DNA of 64,000 nucleotides from Batillaria attramentaria (Eukaryota; Mollusca; Gastropoda; Batillariidae): NCBI GenBank assembly GCA_018292915.2, contig JACVVK020000014.1, positions 2,557,501 to 2,621,500 of the forward strand, read 5' to 3'. Shown piece by piece: positions 51,355 to 62,921 of this stretch (position 1 is its first letter; each line of letters starts with the position of its first letter). The notes under the pieces were generated by a model. It saw only the letters and a program-made list of their open reading frames with translations, ran no database searches and was not told where the DNA came from. The position numbers and the translations under genes were made by a program.

Positions 51355-52230
51355 CAACAGACTTACCTCGATGCCAGTGACCGTCAGCAAAAACTTCCAA
51401 ACGATTCTGAACAGTTTTGCCGGTCACAAAGTTTCCTGTGCCAGGCCCTCTCCGGATACAAACTTTTATATATACAGTTTCTGAACATCTGGTAAAAATT
51501 TCTAGCTCACGACTTTCACACCTGAAGTTGACACGCTTAGTACTGGACTATTTGGCGTATTAATTCGCCTTTAGTACCGACACGAATTGTACGATCCCAT
51601 GACCAGGGACATAACACGACCCCCAAATTGTCATGTTTACATTGATCTTGACTGCACATCCCGTCTAACGGGTGTGCCAGCGGTACCGGTACGTCTATAC
51701 TGCTTTTGAAATGGTCTGCCATTTTATCATTGGTGATAGGCCCGCATGTAGTACAAACACGATTTTCGCGTATCCCGTAAAAGTGTGAAACTATGTGACT
51801 GTCTCATTATCTGTTTTACACTTTGACAGTAATACTGAAACATTGTGTTTGTGGTGCGTGCAGGCCTGCTTCGAGAGTACTTGGCAGAAGGTTTGCCAGC
51901 AGGTGATCAAAACTCAACTCAACTCAGCTCAACTCAACTCAACTACACTCAACTACACTCAACTAAACGAAACTCGTCTTAAAATACCACGCCTCACAGT
52001 TTCAAAAACCCCTGCCAAAACATTTTCCATCCCTGAGCTTAGTTGCCTCCCTTGTGCTGCTGCATTAGCTCCGGTAGGCATAGGCTGTTTTTACGTAGCA
52101 TTTCAAATAAGCCATGTGACCTTGACCGCTGTTCAAAATCAACCAAAAACAAATAGGCTTCTTTGGACTTTTGTAATGAACGCACACCACCCGTTCTTGA
52201 GATATTTGCAGAAATACAGAGAAGCGCGCG

Positions 52231-52306
<76 letters not shown>
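51355..52306. repeat. Left arm of a ~950-bp inverted duplication
   Basis: Reads as the reverse complement of 53252-54236: shared first exon and TATA box, the block with ACGGGATGTGCAGTCAAGAT, a pentanucleotide array, the block GGCGTGGTATTTT, and a (CA)n/(GT)n tract at the inner edge. Confidence 0.85.
51367..51470 (-). promoter_or_regulatory. Second leftward promoter and first exon (left arm of inverted duplication)
   Basis: TATAAAAG reads leftward at 51470-51463, and the exon ends at 51367 with CGAG before a GTAAGT donor. The segment is the mirror copy of the PLA-6 promoter at 54.1 kb. No coding exons lie between it and the 50.7-kb promoter, so it is either an alternative promoter of PLA-5 or an orphan left by the duplication. 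Confidence 0.5.
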
Positions 52307-52309
<3 letters not shown>

Positions 52310-52766
52310 TTCTGTTCTGTTCTGATTTTGAACAGTTGTGCTTCTAAATGCCCATGTACGCTCGAAAGAGACCATCCTATTATGTTGATGTAATTTATTT
52401 ATAGTGCTGCAACATTGTGATAGATTTTTGGGTATGAGTGTGCGAGCATGTAATAGGTGGAATGGGTGTGGATGGCCGTATGAGTGAGTGTTTGGCATGC
52501 TTTATGTTTTTTTATGAGAGACCACAAAGCAATGTTCCTCTTTTGGAAATTTAATAAATGTCTTATGTCTTATGTCTTATCCTAGTGCCAAGAGCTCTGA
52601 ATGCAATACACTGAAGACTGTTGGTTTTACGAAGGAGACCTGAAACGACCAGAACATTGTCTATTCAGCACTCAGAGTTTCTTTAAGTACGGTTCCCAAC
52701 AACTTGTATGCAGTCGGTTATATTTTCAAAGTGATGATGTACAGATTTTTGTTTCACGCGCTGTAC

Positions 52767-52955
52767 ATAGTATAGTATAGTATAGTATAGTATAGTATAG
52801 TATAGTATAGTATAGTATAGTATAGTATAGTCATACTACAGTCTAGTATAGTAATAGTATAGTCTAGTAATAGCATAGTAGTAGTGTAGTGTAGTGTAGT
52901 GTAGTGTAGTGTAGTGTAGTGTAGTGTAGTGTAGTGTAGTGTAGTGTAGTGTAGT
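52767..52955. repeat. TATAG then TGTAG pentanucleotide arrays in the palindrome loop
   Basis: About 13 units of TATAG, a short mixed stretch, then about 15 units of TGTAG. No gene is seen in the loop. Confidence 0.9.
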
Positions 52956-53249
52956 AGCTGATCTATGTACCTCCGTCGTGCCATTGTACACCGCAATGGA
53001 AGCTTACACCCCGTTTGAAAGTTCCTACCCGGACCTGCACACATCTCATGATCCGATGGCTGTTGCCAGTCAACATGGCGTGGAATAATAAATAGAGCTT
53101 ACTTTATTAGTTCTCGTGGTTTACCGCCGGTGGAACCACGACATGTTTCTACTTGTTGCTGTTTTGCTATCTTTCGGTTTTCTGCTCCACCTAGCTTGTT
53201 TTGTTTTGTTGTTGTGGAAAAGGGGGTTCTTGCCATCAAATGCGTACTC

Positions 53250-53251
<2 letters not shown>

Positions 53252-53330
<79 letters not shown>

Positions 53331-54236
53331 TATGCCTGTATTTCTGTCTGTATTTCTGCAAACACCTCAATAACGGGTGAACCTGTTTCACACTATTTTT
53401 GGTGTGTGTTCATTACAAAACTCCAAAGAGGCCTATTTGTTTCTTGTTGATCTTGAACAGCGGTCAAGGTCACATGGCTTATTTGAAATGCTACGCAAAA
53501 CCAAATAGCCTACCGGAGCTAATGCAGCAGCTCGAGGGAGGCAACTAAGCTCAGCGATGGAAAATGTCTGGGCAGAGGTTTTTGAAACTGTCTGGCGTGG
53601 TATTTTGATACGAGTTTAGTTTAGTTTAGTTTAGTTTAGTTTAGTTTAGTTTAGTTTAGTTTAGTTTAGTTTAGTTTAGTTTAGGTGGGTTTGGTTCGGT
53701 TTGTGTTTGATCAGCTGCTGGAAAACCTTGTGCCACGCACTCAGGAAGCGGGTCTGCACGCAGTGCAAACACGACGTTTGCGTATTCTCTAAACCTATAA
53801 ACAGCTAATTTGACAGTTTCACACATTTAAAGGAGACGCGAACATCGTGTTTGTACTACGTGCAGTCCTACCATCAGGAACAGGTGGCAGATCTTTTCAA
53901 CAGTAGTGTGGACGTAACGGTACCGCTGGCACACCCGTTAGACGGGATGTGCAGTCAAGATCAATGTAAACATGGACAATTTGGGGGTCGTGTTATGTCC
54001 CTGGTCATGGGATCGTACAATCCCTGTCGGTACTAAAGGCGAATTAATACGCCAAATAGTCCAGTACTAAGCGTGTCAACTTCAGGTGTGAAAGTCGTGA
54101 GAAATTGTTACCAGATGTTCGGAAGCTGTATGTATAAAAGTTTGTATCCGGAGAGGGCCTGGCACAGGAAACTTTGCGACCGGCCAAACTGTTCAGCATC
54201 ATTTGAAAGTTGCTGTTGACTGTCATCGAGGTAAGT
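53252..54236. repeat. Right arm of the inverted duplication
   Basis: Mirror of 51355-52306. The arms differ by point changes and by the pentanucleotide: (AGTTT)n expanded here at 53610-53685, (AACTC)n in the left arm at 51905-51965. The loop between the arms is 52307-53251. Confidence 0.85.
54133..54230 (+). promoter_or_regulatory. Probable PLA-6 promoter and 5' noncoding exon
   Basis: TATAAAAG at 54133-54140, predicted start near 54163, exon ending at 54230 (CGAG) before GTAAGTC. Its sequence matches the PLA-1 promoter and the 51.4-kb mirror copy. The next plus-strand acceptor of this family is at 62237, so the implied first intron is about 8 kb. The link is inferred from homology and orientation. 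Confidence 0.5.
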
Positions 54237-54344
54237 CTCTTCTTTTTATTATTACTTTATTATCCCTTTCGGGAAATTCGGACTGCTTCCCCCGAGGGAA
54301 GCGCGTCGCCGCGGTGCAGCGCCACCCAATACCTATCTTATATT

Positions 54345-54790
54345 TTTTAAGTTGTTTCTCTATAGAGAAACAACTTTATGAGACGGGGCAGATTTTGCTA
54401 CGCGCAGCAGCAAGTTTCAGTGATACAAAACAAGACTGTGACGTTTCTCCACACAATACTTACTTTCACGCACACAGTGACGTAACGAAATCTGCGTCAT
54501 AGACACCTTACGTGCACACTTTGCTGCTGCGTTCTTTTTGGCGGGAGTTGACGTGTGTGTGTGTGGACGGATGTAATGATGGCTATCTGCTAAACCACCT
54601 CGCCGGATGGCTTTTTACTTTGAGATAAAATGGGCAGTTATATTCTCCAGAGGTATTTTTCACGATTTTTATCCTGCCGCATTTTGAGAACAGTTATCGC
54701 CGATTTTAAAAAATCGGTCATGTCACGAATTTTTTCCAAAAAAAATGTTCAAATGGCTTCATTTTCTGAAATTGGGAAGATCATCCAATT
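54345..54790. repeat. Palindrome-tipped interspersed element, copy 2
   Basis: Begins with a perfect 24-nt palindrome (arms GTTGTTTCTCTA and TAGAGAAACAAC, no spacer) at about 54350-54373, followed by the same block order as copy 1. The ends beyond 54790 are unclear. No protein is coded. Confidence 0.7.
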
Positions 54791-55099
54791 ATACTGCCTG
54801 TTTTCGTAGCACAGCTCTGTAGCTCTGACAGGTTTTGTGTAAGAAAAATATTTCCGAGGTAGGGGTGGTTTGCATATAAGGCCAAATATCTATGAAAAGA
54901 CTCCTTCAAATTACTCATCATTCCGGTATTTTTGTCACTTGTGACAACTGCACATATGACATGAACTATTGCACTATTATAGCTTTAGTATTAAGAATAA
55001 CAGAGCTTTTAGATAAACACATTTTTTCACGTTTCTGCGAGAAGCGCCGGTCAAAAAAGTTCCAATTTTGCAATTTCGTAAGTACAATCCAAGGCACTT

Positions 55100-55450
55100 T
55101 AAGTCCACGTTTCATCAGCTCTCTAGATCTTCCAGATTTTATGTCAAAATTAATTCAGTCCCGGAAGTCACAAAGGCAACAAGGAAATCACAAGATATGA
55201 AGAAGTATCATCTGTCAGACGAGCAGCGTGAGGCTGACGGCAAATGTTTGGTTCACAGACAAAATCTGCAAGTATCGTCACTGCTTCCGACATTTCATCA
55301 GCCCTCTACACCTTCCAGATTTCATGTGAAAAATAATTCAGTCGGAGAAGTCACAAAGCCAATAGGGAAATCACAGGACATAAACAAGCATCCTCAGACG
55401 ATCTCAGTGCTAGAGGCTGACGCCAAAAGTTTAGTTCACGGAATTGACGT
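55100..55450 (+). repeat. ~185-bp tandem repeat, two diverged copies, open frame
   Basis: TTTCATCAGC, CTTCCAGATTT, AATTCAGTC, GAAGTCACAAAG and GAGGCTGACG recur in the same order. One frame stays open through both copies, giving two related ~50-residue units, but it has no clear start and runs into (CT)n. The end of the unit seeds the duplicated blocks to the right. Confidence 0.6.
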
Positions 55451-55479
55451 CATCTCTCTCTCTCTCTCTCTCTCTGTAT

Positions 55480-55525
55480 GACGACCTGCCCGAGGCTGAC
55501 GGCAAATGTTTAGTTCACGGAACTG

Positions 55526-55573
<48 letters not shown>

Positions 55574-55960
55574 GGAGCCAGGGTGGCCGAATGGTAGAGC
55601 GTTGGACCTTCAATGCTTGGGCCGAGAGTTCGAATCCCGGCCGCTGGGGCCAAATATTTGTGCTGGCCTTTTTCTCGTTGCCCCGTCTTTGATATCACCC
55701 TTTTGTGGTGGAAAAGGACGTTAAACTCCTAAACACCCACCCACCCACCCTCTATCTCTGCCTCTCTCTCTCTCTCTCCCCCTTCTTCCCCCACCCGGCC
55801 CCACCCCCAGTCACGTGGCTAATCGGTCGAGGTCGTAGAGGATCTAGTGTCGTTGGTAGACCTTGGAGAGGGGAGAACCGGCAACAATAACAACAAAACA
55901 GACAAAAGAATATGAAGTTTGGAGAAACAACTTTGTAGGACGGGGCCGTTCCTCCTTGTT
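55480..55960 (+). repeat. Directly duplicated block with SINE family 1, copy 1
   Basis: Runs from GAGGCTGACGGCAAATGTTT through (CT)n, a SINE (55571-55752), TCACGTGGCTAATCGGTCGA, to AGAAACAACTTTGTAGGACG. The whole order recurs at 56195-56645, about 703 bp to the right. Confidence 0.88.
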
Positions 55961-56194
55961 AAATTTGTATGCAGAGTTAAAACATGGCAATCTGGGGCTG
56001 TTTGTGTAAATAAGTTTCATGCCAGGTAGTAGTAAAAACAGTGAAAAATGAGCCTGGCATGTGGACTATTTGTATTCATGCGCGGCTGGCACAAGAGCTA
56101 GCAGACGACAGAGGAATGACTGGGTAGGTGGTCACTGCTAGCACTGCAAAGAAACGGAATCCGAAGCGTCATCTCTCTCTCTCTCTGTATGACG

Positions 56195-56239
56195 ACCTGC
56201 TTGAGGCTGGCGTCAAATGTTTAGTTCACGGAACTGACG

Positions 56240-56270
<31 letters not shown>

Positions 56271-56645
56271 GGAGCCAGGGTGGCCGAATGGTAGCGCGTT
56301 GGACTTTCAATGCTTGGGCCGAGAGTTCGAATCCAGGCCGCTGGGGCCAAATATTTGTGCTGGCCTTTTTCTCGTTGCCCCGTCTTTGATTTCACCCTTA
56401 TGTGGTGGAAAAGAGCGTTAAACTCCTAAACACCCACCTACCCACCCTCTCTCTCTGCCTCTCTCTCTCCCTTCTTCCCACACCCGGCCCCACCCCCAGT
56501 CACGTGGCTAATCGGTCGAGGTCGTAGAGGATCTAGTGTCATCGGTAGAACTTGGAGAGGGGAGAACCGGCAACAATCGCAAAACAGACAAAATAAAATG
56601 AAGTTTGGAGAAACAACTTTGTAGGACGGGGCCGTTCCTCCTTGT
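56195..56645 (+). repeat. Directly duplicated block with SINE family 1, copy 2
   Basis: Second copy of the 55480-55960 block, with its SINE at 56269-56452. The ~235 bp between the copies are single. Confidence 0.88.
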
Positions 56646-56659
56646 TTACAATTTTGCTG

Positions 56660-56845
56660 GGGGAGGAAAGCCGGATTACCCGGAGAAAAACCCCCGACGA
56701 GCAGCCCGGTAGTCAGGAAAAACCGGTATCACAAGCTCGACCTGGGATCGAACCGACGCTCCATCGCCATGACATTGGTGACGGCCGTTCAGTAACGCAG
56801 CGGCTAAATCCGACGCGCTACCTATTAGACCACCGCTCACCCGCT
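56660..56845 (-). mobile_element. tRNA-derived SINE, family 5
   Basis: On the minus strand a tRNA-like head (GGTGGTCTAATAGGTAGCGC) is followed by a B-box-like GGTTCGATCCCAGG and an A/G-rich body. Single copy here. Confidence 0.55.
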
Positions 56846-57659
56846 CTCTGTTGTGTAACCAATGTCAAGTTCCTGAAAGTCTCTAGAAATGTGAAAAAAA
56901 AAATGTAAAGCCCAGCTTGATCTCTAGTGCGGCCACAAACTCGTACGTCTCACGTGTCCCGTAACCCTGCGGGTCGTACGGGCACCAAGTGACTGATGAC
57001 TTTACCACGTGTTTGCTTCACCTCTCTCGGTCCTCTGCCACTCTCTGGGAACTGCTGAAGTTCAGACCTGTCCACTCTTGTATGTTATTAGTCTGACTTA
57101 TCCAGACTGTCTGGGGCGTACAAGCCTGGCGTTCTCGTTTTCAATTCTCGTCAAGGGGAATAAGTAACTTGCCATCCTCCCTTCTGCTCTTCTGCCTTCC
57201 TCTTATTCTCCACCGCCCCCCCCCCCGACCACCCCCGGGACTGTGCTTTGCCGTTGAACCACAAACGCTTGTCCCTATTGATGTTGATTTGTTGATGAAC
57301 TTGTCATCAGAGGCTTCGTAAACAATACGTTTAGCTTGTTGGTAGTGGTGGTGGTTGTGGTTGTGGTTTTTCCCATCGTTTGTTCGTTGTGCGTTTGTAC
57401 TGTCCAACGGTTACTGTTGCTGGAGGAGGGGGGGGAGGGGGGAGGGGGGAACACAATCAGCCAAAGGCCAAAGTTCAAAGAACACTATCCCAGTTTTGTG
57501 ATTGCATGTGGCACTCTCACTGACTCAATGTGTGTTCGTTCTTCGTTGCACTTGAAGGGAGGCAACCCCCTCTTTGGTCACATGGTAAGAGAAGTACAGT
57601 ATAGGTTGCTTCCCGCGAACTAATGGCAATCAATTTGTCCACTTGCCCAATGAAAATGA

Positions 57660-57905
57660 GGTGACCGGTGGTCTTGTGGTTGGGACTTCGTCACCAATGC
57701 GAGAGGTCAGGTTCGAGTCCCACTCGGGCCGAAGAAGTTTTTCCTCTCGTATGTGAAACCGTTCATTAGGGCCGATCGCCAGGGATTCTCTCCGGCCTCC
57801 TCCTCCTCTGCCGTAGTGGAAATGCTTAACAAACAAAATTTAAAAAATAAACGCATTTTAAATTCGGAAACTTAAATTGATGAGCTGACCCTTCCCAACA
57901 TGTGA
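57660..57905 (+). mobile_element. tRNA-derived SINE, family 3, second copy
   Basis: GGTGGTCTTGTGGTTGGGAC, CAGGTTCGAGTCCCAC and CGCATTTTAAATTCGG align in order with 5947-6215. Confidence 0.75.
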
Positions 57906-57921
57906 CTGTAATGTGTTAGTG

Positions 57922-58035
57922 TCCAGTGTGTGTGAGAGAGAGAATGCGTGTGATTCATGTGAGCGTGCGCGTTGGGTTCAGTTCGCTGCGCGGCTTTGAG
58001 CTAATTCAACAAATTGGGCAAAGTGCCTACACAAT
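57922..58035 (+). repeat. Interspersed repeat, copy 2
   Basis: GTCCAGTGTGTGTGAG, GTGATTCATGTGAGC and GCGGCTTTGAG in the same order as 49003-49137, but with the large CTT tract where the ATT tail would be. Confidence 0.75.
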
Positions 58036-58430
58036 ACACACTTCTTCTCCTTGTTCTTCTTGTTCTTGTTCTTCTTCTTCTTCTTGTTCTCCTTCTTCTT
58101 CTTGTTCTTGTTCTTGTTCTTCTTGTTCTTGTTCTTGTTCTTCTTCTTCTTCTTGTTCTCCTTCTTCTTCTCCTTCTCCTTCTTCTCCTTCTCCTTCTCC
58201 TTCTTCTCCTTCTTCTTCTCCTACTTCTCCTTCTTCTTCTTCTCCTTCTTCTTCTCCTTCTCCTCCTTTTTCTTCTTCTCCTCCTTCTCCTCCTTCTTCT
58301 TCTTCTCCTTCTCCTTCCTCTCCTTCTTCTTCTCCTTCTTCTTCTTCTTCTCTTCTTCTCCTTTTTCTTCTCCCTCTTCTTCTTCTCCTTCTCCTTCTTC
58401 TTCTCCTTCTCCTTCTTCTTCTCAGCCGCG
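58021..58430. repeat. CTT/CTCCTT microsatellite, about 410 bp
   Basis: Nearly pure pyrimidine on the plus strand. Long frames on either strand here (poly-Ser, poly-Leu, poly-Glu) are repeat artefacts. Confidence 0.9.
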
Positions 58431-58500
58431 AATTAGTCTTTGTGGCTTGCGCGGCTTTAAGCCCTAAAAACTCACTCACTCACTCTCCTCCTTCTTCTCT
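58395..58500. repeat. 94-bp minisatellite, copy left of the LINE
   Basis: One unit (anchor AGCCGCGAATTAG at 58424) identical in plan to the three units to the right of the LINE at 61881. It shows that the LINE split an existing array. Confidence 0.8.
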
Positions 58501-61500
58501 TCGGGTTGCTCTTGTTGCAGCTTTGCACTCAGTTTGATTTGTATATTCTGAATGGTGCTGCAGAGGGTGACACCCTGGGTAACTTTACATTCATCTCACA
58601 GCAGGGATGTAGCGTTATTGACTATTTCATAATATCTAATAGTGTATCCTCTTTGTGCTGTAATATGATGGTGGAAGAGAAGGTCGACTCTTCACACATG
58701 CCTGTAACTTGCCGTTTGTCTGTTGACAGCGATTTACAAACACCCGGTACACCTGTTCCAGTATATATCTGTAAACTACAGTGGTCACATGACCAATTAA
58801 ATACTTTCCGTGACCGGTTGCAGTCTGATGAGTTTATGGAACAGCTGCAGGTTGCGCATGGTCTCATTAGTACGAACATAAACAATGCTGTTGATGTTTT
58901 TCTCTCTTGTCTTAAATGTGCAGCTTCATGCATGGAGAGGCGGGTTCGTCTTGATAAGATGCAGCCAAAAAATGATTGGTTCGACAAAGATTGCAAGGAT
59001 ATGCGCTCTCGCGCACGTAAAGCTTTAAGGAAATTTAGACATTCCAAACTCGGAGATGACCGTATTATCTATGTTGATATGAGAAAAAAATATAAAAGTC
59101 TTCTTAGAACTAAGCAAAAAACGTACAAAATAAACATGAGAAAAGAAATAGAGAATAGTTTATCTGACTCGAGAACCTTCTGGAAGACGTTAAAAAAGTT
59201 CTCCTCGCGCAGAACTTTCCGAGGGATCATTTCCCAGGAACAATGGCTCTCTCATTTTCGAACGGTCTTTAATTCTGATGTACATCAGTGCAATGAGCAA
59301 CAGACAGATGATGCTACTGTCTTGCACGATGACCTGATTACGTGTAGCCCTGTTGATGATCAGCTCGATGCTGAGATAACCTGTGCTGAAGTCCGGGAAG
59401 CTATTAATCATCTTAAGACTAACAAGGCAGCCGGTCCTGATGGCGTGATTCCTGAGGTGTTTAAGCACTCATCTGACATTATTGTTCCTTTTTTAGTAGA
59501 TTTATTTAACCGCATATTTTCCTCAGGCCAATACCCTGACTCTTGGTCAGAGGCTATCATTCAGCCACTGCATAAGAAGGGTGACATTAACATACCCGAC
59601 AACTATAGAGGGATCTCACTGCTTAGTGTTTGTAGTAAGCTATATAGTTTTATTTTAAATAAACGTTTATCCAGCTGGGCGGAACGTGAAGATATCCTGG
59701 GTGATGTACAAGCGGGGTTTAGAAGGGATCATTCAACCATCGACCATATTTTCACTCTGTTCGCTATGGTTCAACGGTATTTAACACGTCACAAAAAGCT
59801 TTATGTTGCATTTATTGACTTCCGTAAAGCCTTCGATTTGATTTCTCGTTCCAAACTTTGGTGCATTCTCCAAAAAAGGGGGATAAATGGGAAAATGCTT
59901 CGTGCCATCAAAAGCATGTATAGTGTTGTAAAAGCCCGTGTTCGTTGCAGGCAGGGCGTTACCGATCTTTTCTGCTGCCCCAAGGGCCTTAAACAAGGGG
60001 AAATAACTAGCCCTCTTCTTTTCTCACTACTTATTAATGAAGCTGCTGTTGATATAATGAATAACGGCAAACACGGCGTCCAGCTGTTTCCTGACCTGGT
60101 TGAAATCTTTATTCTTTTGTTTGCCGACGACGTCGCTCTAGTATCCGATACACCACGTGGCCTACAAAACCAAATGGATGTCCTAGCTAAAAATGCTGAT
60201 GCCCTTGATCTTTCGGTTAATTTAGAAAAGTCCAATATAGTAGTATTTCGTAATGGAGGATATCTTGCACGAAATGAAAGCTGGTCCTTTAAAGGCCATG
60301 AAGTCGCTGTAGTTAACTCTTACAAATACCTAGGGTTGTTTCTATCCACAAGGTTGTCATTTTCTAGAGCTTTCCAGGATATTACGTCTAAGGCTCGGAG
60401 AGGAGTCGGTGAGATCTGTAAAACTTTATGGAATCTTGGTGATTTTTCTCCAGTGATATTTTTCAAGATGTTTGATAGCCAAATCAAACCTATTCTATTA
60501 TATGGCTCTGAGATTTGGGGCATGTTAAACCATTATGAAATAGAGAAGGTTCATTTGTTTGCCCTCAAAAGGTTACTTAATGTTAGTCCACGTACACCTA
60601 ATGACATGGCATATGGAGAAACAGGTCGCTACCCACTGTATATACATGCTAGAACCAACTGTTTAAGATACTGGCTACGCCTGACAAGACTTAGTGAACA
60701 CAGACTTCCGGGCAAAGCCTATAAAATGTTATTACTTCTGCATAACAGTGGCAAAGATTGCTGGGTTACACATGTTCACAATGAGCTATATAGAAATGGG
60801 TTTGGTTTTGTGTGGGAGAACCAGGGTGTCCAAAACATCAGTTGGTTTCTCCGAGTGTATAAACAACGTTTAATCGATACATTTGGTCAAAACTGGCATA
60901 GTCATCTGCAGGACAGCGTACGCTTCAGTGTTTATAAATGCTTTAAGTCTTCGCTTTGCCTTGAAAGCTATTTCAAATATATTCCCAATAAGCATCTGCG
61001 CGACCTATTGATACGGTTTAGAATAGGCGCGTCAGAAATCCAGACACACAAACACAGGTATACAAGTGACAATAATCAAGTGTTTAATTGCCCCCTCTGT
61101 TTTTCTCGCCTGGATGACGAGATGCATTTTCTGTTTTACTGTCAGTCACTCGACGATCTTAGATGTCAGTTCATTCCTGAGAAATACTGCCGTTATGCTA
61201 ACTTTGACACACTCAGTACTTTACTAAATGACAGCCTGTACATCGAAAATGTCTCAAGGTTTATCTATTATGCTTTGAAACGTCGCCGTGAGCTAGTTAC
61301 AGCAGCACTTACCACATGATTTTTTTTTTTTTTTTTTTCGTTAGAATCTGTTAACTTTTTCTGTATGGCTGTAAGGTTGTGTGCTGCCTGTGTGTGTGTG
61401 TGTGTGTGTGTGTGAATTGCTTGTATGACATAGACAGTTACCTTGGTAGTGGCAGTCTATATTTGTACATGCTGGTATCGTGTGTGTCTGCACCTGTCCG

Positions 61501-61880
61501 AATGAGGTATAGATTAAAATGTACTCCATTGGTATTTTCAGGTTCCAGCATTGGACGCTGATATCCTTGTGTCTAAAACTGACATGGTCTGTTATGGTGG
61601 GATACAGATTTATACGTACATTATGCTGATATTTACATTTGGTATTTGTGTATACAGGTACTCTGTATATACTGAATGGCGTGCAGGTGTTCCAGTCACT
61701 GTGCTAGTAGTTATTTTGTATTATAGTATGTACGTTTCTGAATCATGTTAATGCATTAATATGTTAAAAGTTTCAGCCTCCTGCTGTGTACGGGACTATA
61801 CCCCGGTGTGAGGGCCATCGAATCGATTGTCAAGGGTCGTCGGCCTATACAATAAATTTTTGAGTCTTGAGTCTTGAGTC
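58501..61880 (+). mobile_element. 5'-truncated non-LTR (LINE) retrotransposon with intact reverse transcriptase
   Basis: One frame is open from the 5' junction to the TGA at 61319, about 937 codons counted from a TTG at 58506. It begins inside the C-terminal end of an APE-type endonuclease (FTFISQQGCSVIDYFIIS), so the 5' part is missing. The reverse transcriptase follows: KAAGPDG near residue 305, YRGISLL, QAGFRRDHST, FIDFRKAFD, the catalytic FADD near 538 and YLGLFLSTRLSF. A zinc-knuckle-like CPLC-x11-H-x4-C lies near 861. The 3' UTR holds a poly(T) run and AATAAA at 61851, and ends in three TTGAGTC units. It sits in a CTCCTTCTTCTC context on both sides, which looks like a target duplication within a minisatellite. 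The clade was not resolved. The frame has no breaks, so the insertion is probably young. Confidence 0.88.
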
Positions 61881-62190
61881 TCCTTCTTCTCCTTCTCCTT
61901 CTTCTTCTCAGCCGCGAATTAGTCTTTGTGGCTTGCGCGGCTTTAAGCCCTAAAAACTCACTCACTCACTCTCCTCCTTCTTCTCCTTCTCCTTCTTCTT
62001 CTCAGCCGCGAATTAGTCTTTGTGGCTTGCGCGGCTTTAAGCCCTAAAAACTCACTCACTCACTCTCCTCCTTCTTCTCCTTCTCCTTCTTCTTCTCAGC
62101 CGCGAATTAGTCTTTGTGGCTTGCGCGGCTTTAAGCCCTAAAAACTCACTCACTCACTCTCCTTCTTCTTCTTCTTCTTCTTCTTCTTAC
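61881..62190. repeat. 94-bp minisatellite, three copies, then a CTT run
   Basis: The anchor AGCCGCGAATTAG recurs at 61910, 62004 and 62098, a 94-bp period. Each unit joins a CTT-rich stretch, a GC-rich core (TTGCGCGGCTTTAAGCCC) and ACTC repeats. The array ends about 50 bp before the acceptor of the PLA-6 catalytic exon. Confidence 0.85.
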
Positions 62191-62239
62191 CACCTCAGAA
62201 CGAAGTCACTGCTTGATTGCCTTGTCCGTTGTTTCAGCA

Positions 62240-62854
62240 ATGGTTTGGATTCTGTGCCTGCTGGGGCTGGTGGCAGTTTCGGTGACTGCGAATCAGTGCG
62301 ACAATCATGCCAACGGTTGCAGCATCCCGTTCAATTTGAACTACTTCTACAAAGATCTGTTCACCCCATCATGCAACAAGCACGACATCTGCTACGCCTG
62401 TGTAAGCTGTGCCGCCTAAATTAACTGGTGTGGTGTGAGTGGTCTGAGTGGATCTTTAGTTTACTTTTGTGGAAAGCAAAATCGAAGTGTTTCCTTTTTC
62501 CTTTTTTCTTTTTTTTTTTTCGTGTACAAACCAAACGACAACAAATACACGGACCTGCATAAAAACGTTTTATATAGGAAGTGTTAGTTCACTTTAAGGG
62601 GCCTCGAGGGGCAATTAAATGGTCGGGCGGGGTATGAAAATAAATGTAAACAAAACACTATTAAGGCAGATAAGAAAACTCTATATACAGCAAAAAATAA
62701 ATAAATAAATAAAAGATAAATAAATGAAAACAACAAACAAATCAGAATAAACATAAATTTTAAAAAATAAAAATCGTATTCTGTACAGGACTCAAAATGT
62801 GAGCCGGGCGGTGTGTGTGTGTGTGTGCGTGCGTGCGTGTGCGTGCGTGCGCGT

Positions 62855-62921
<67 letters not shown>

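Noticed and set aside
58506..58508. TTG as the true start of the LINE protein
   Set aside because: The frame begins inside the endonuclease domain at the truncated 5' junction, so no native start codon is present.
57926..58537. 203-codon Ser-rich and 140-codon Leu-rich frames
   Set aside because: They run through the CTT microsatellite and exist in all three frames and on the other strand as poly-Glu/Arg.
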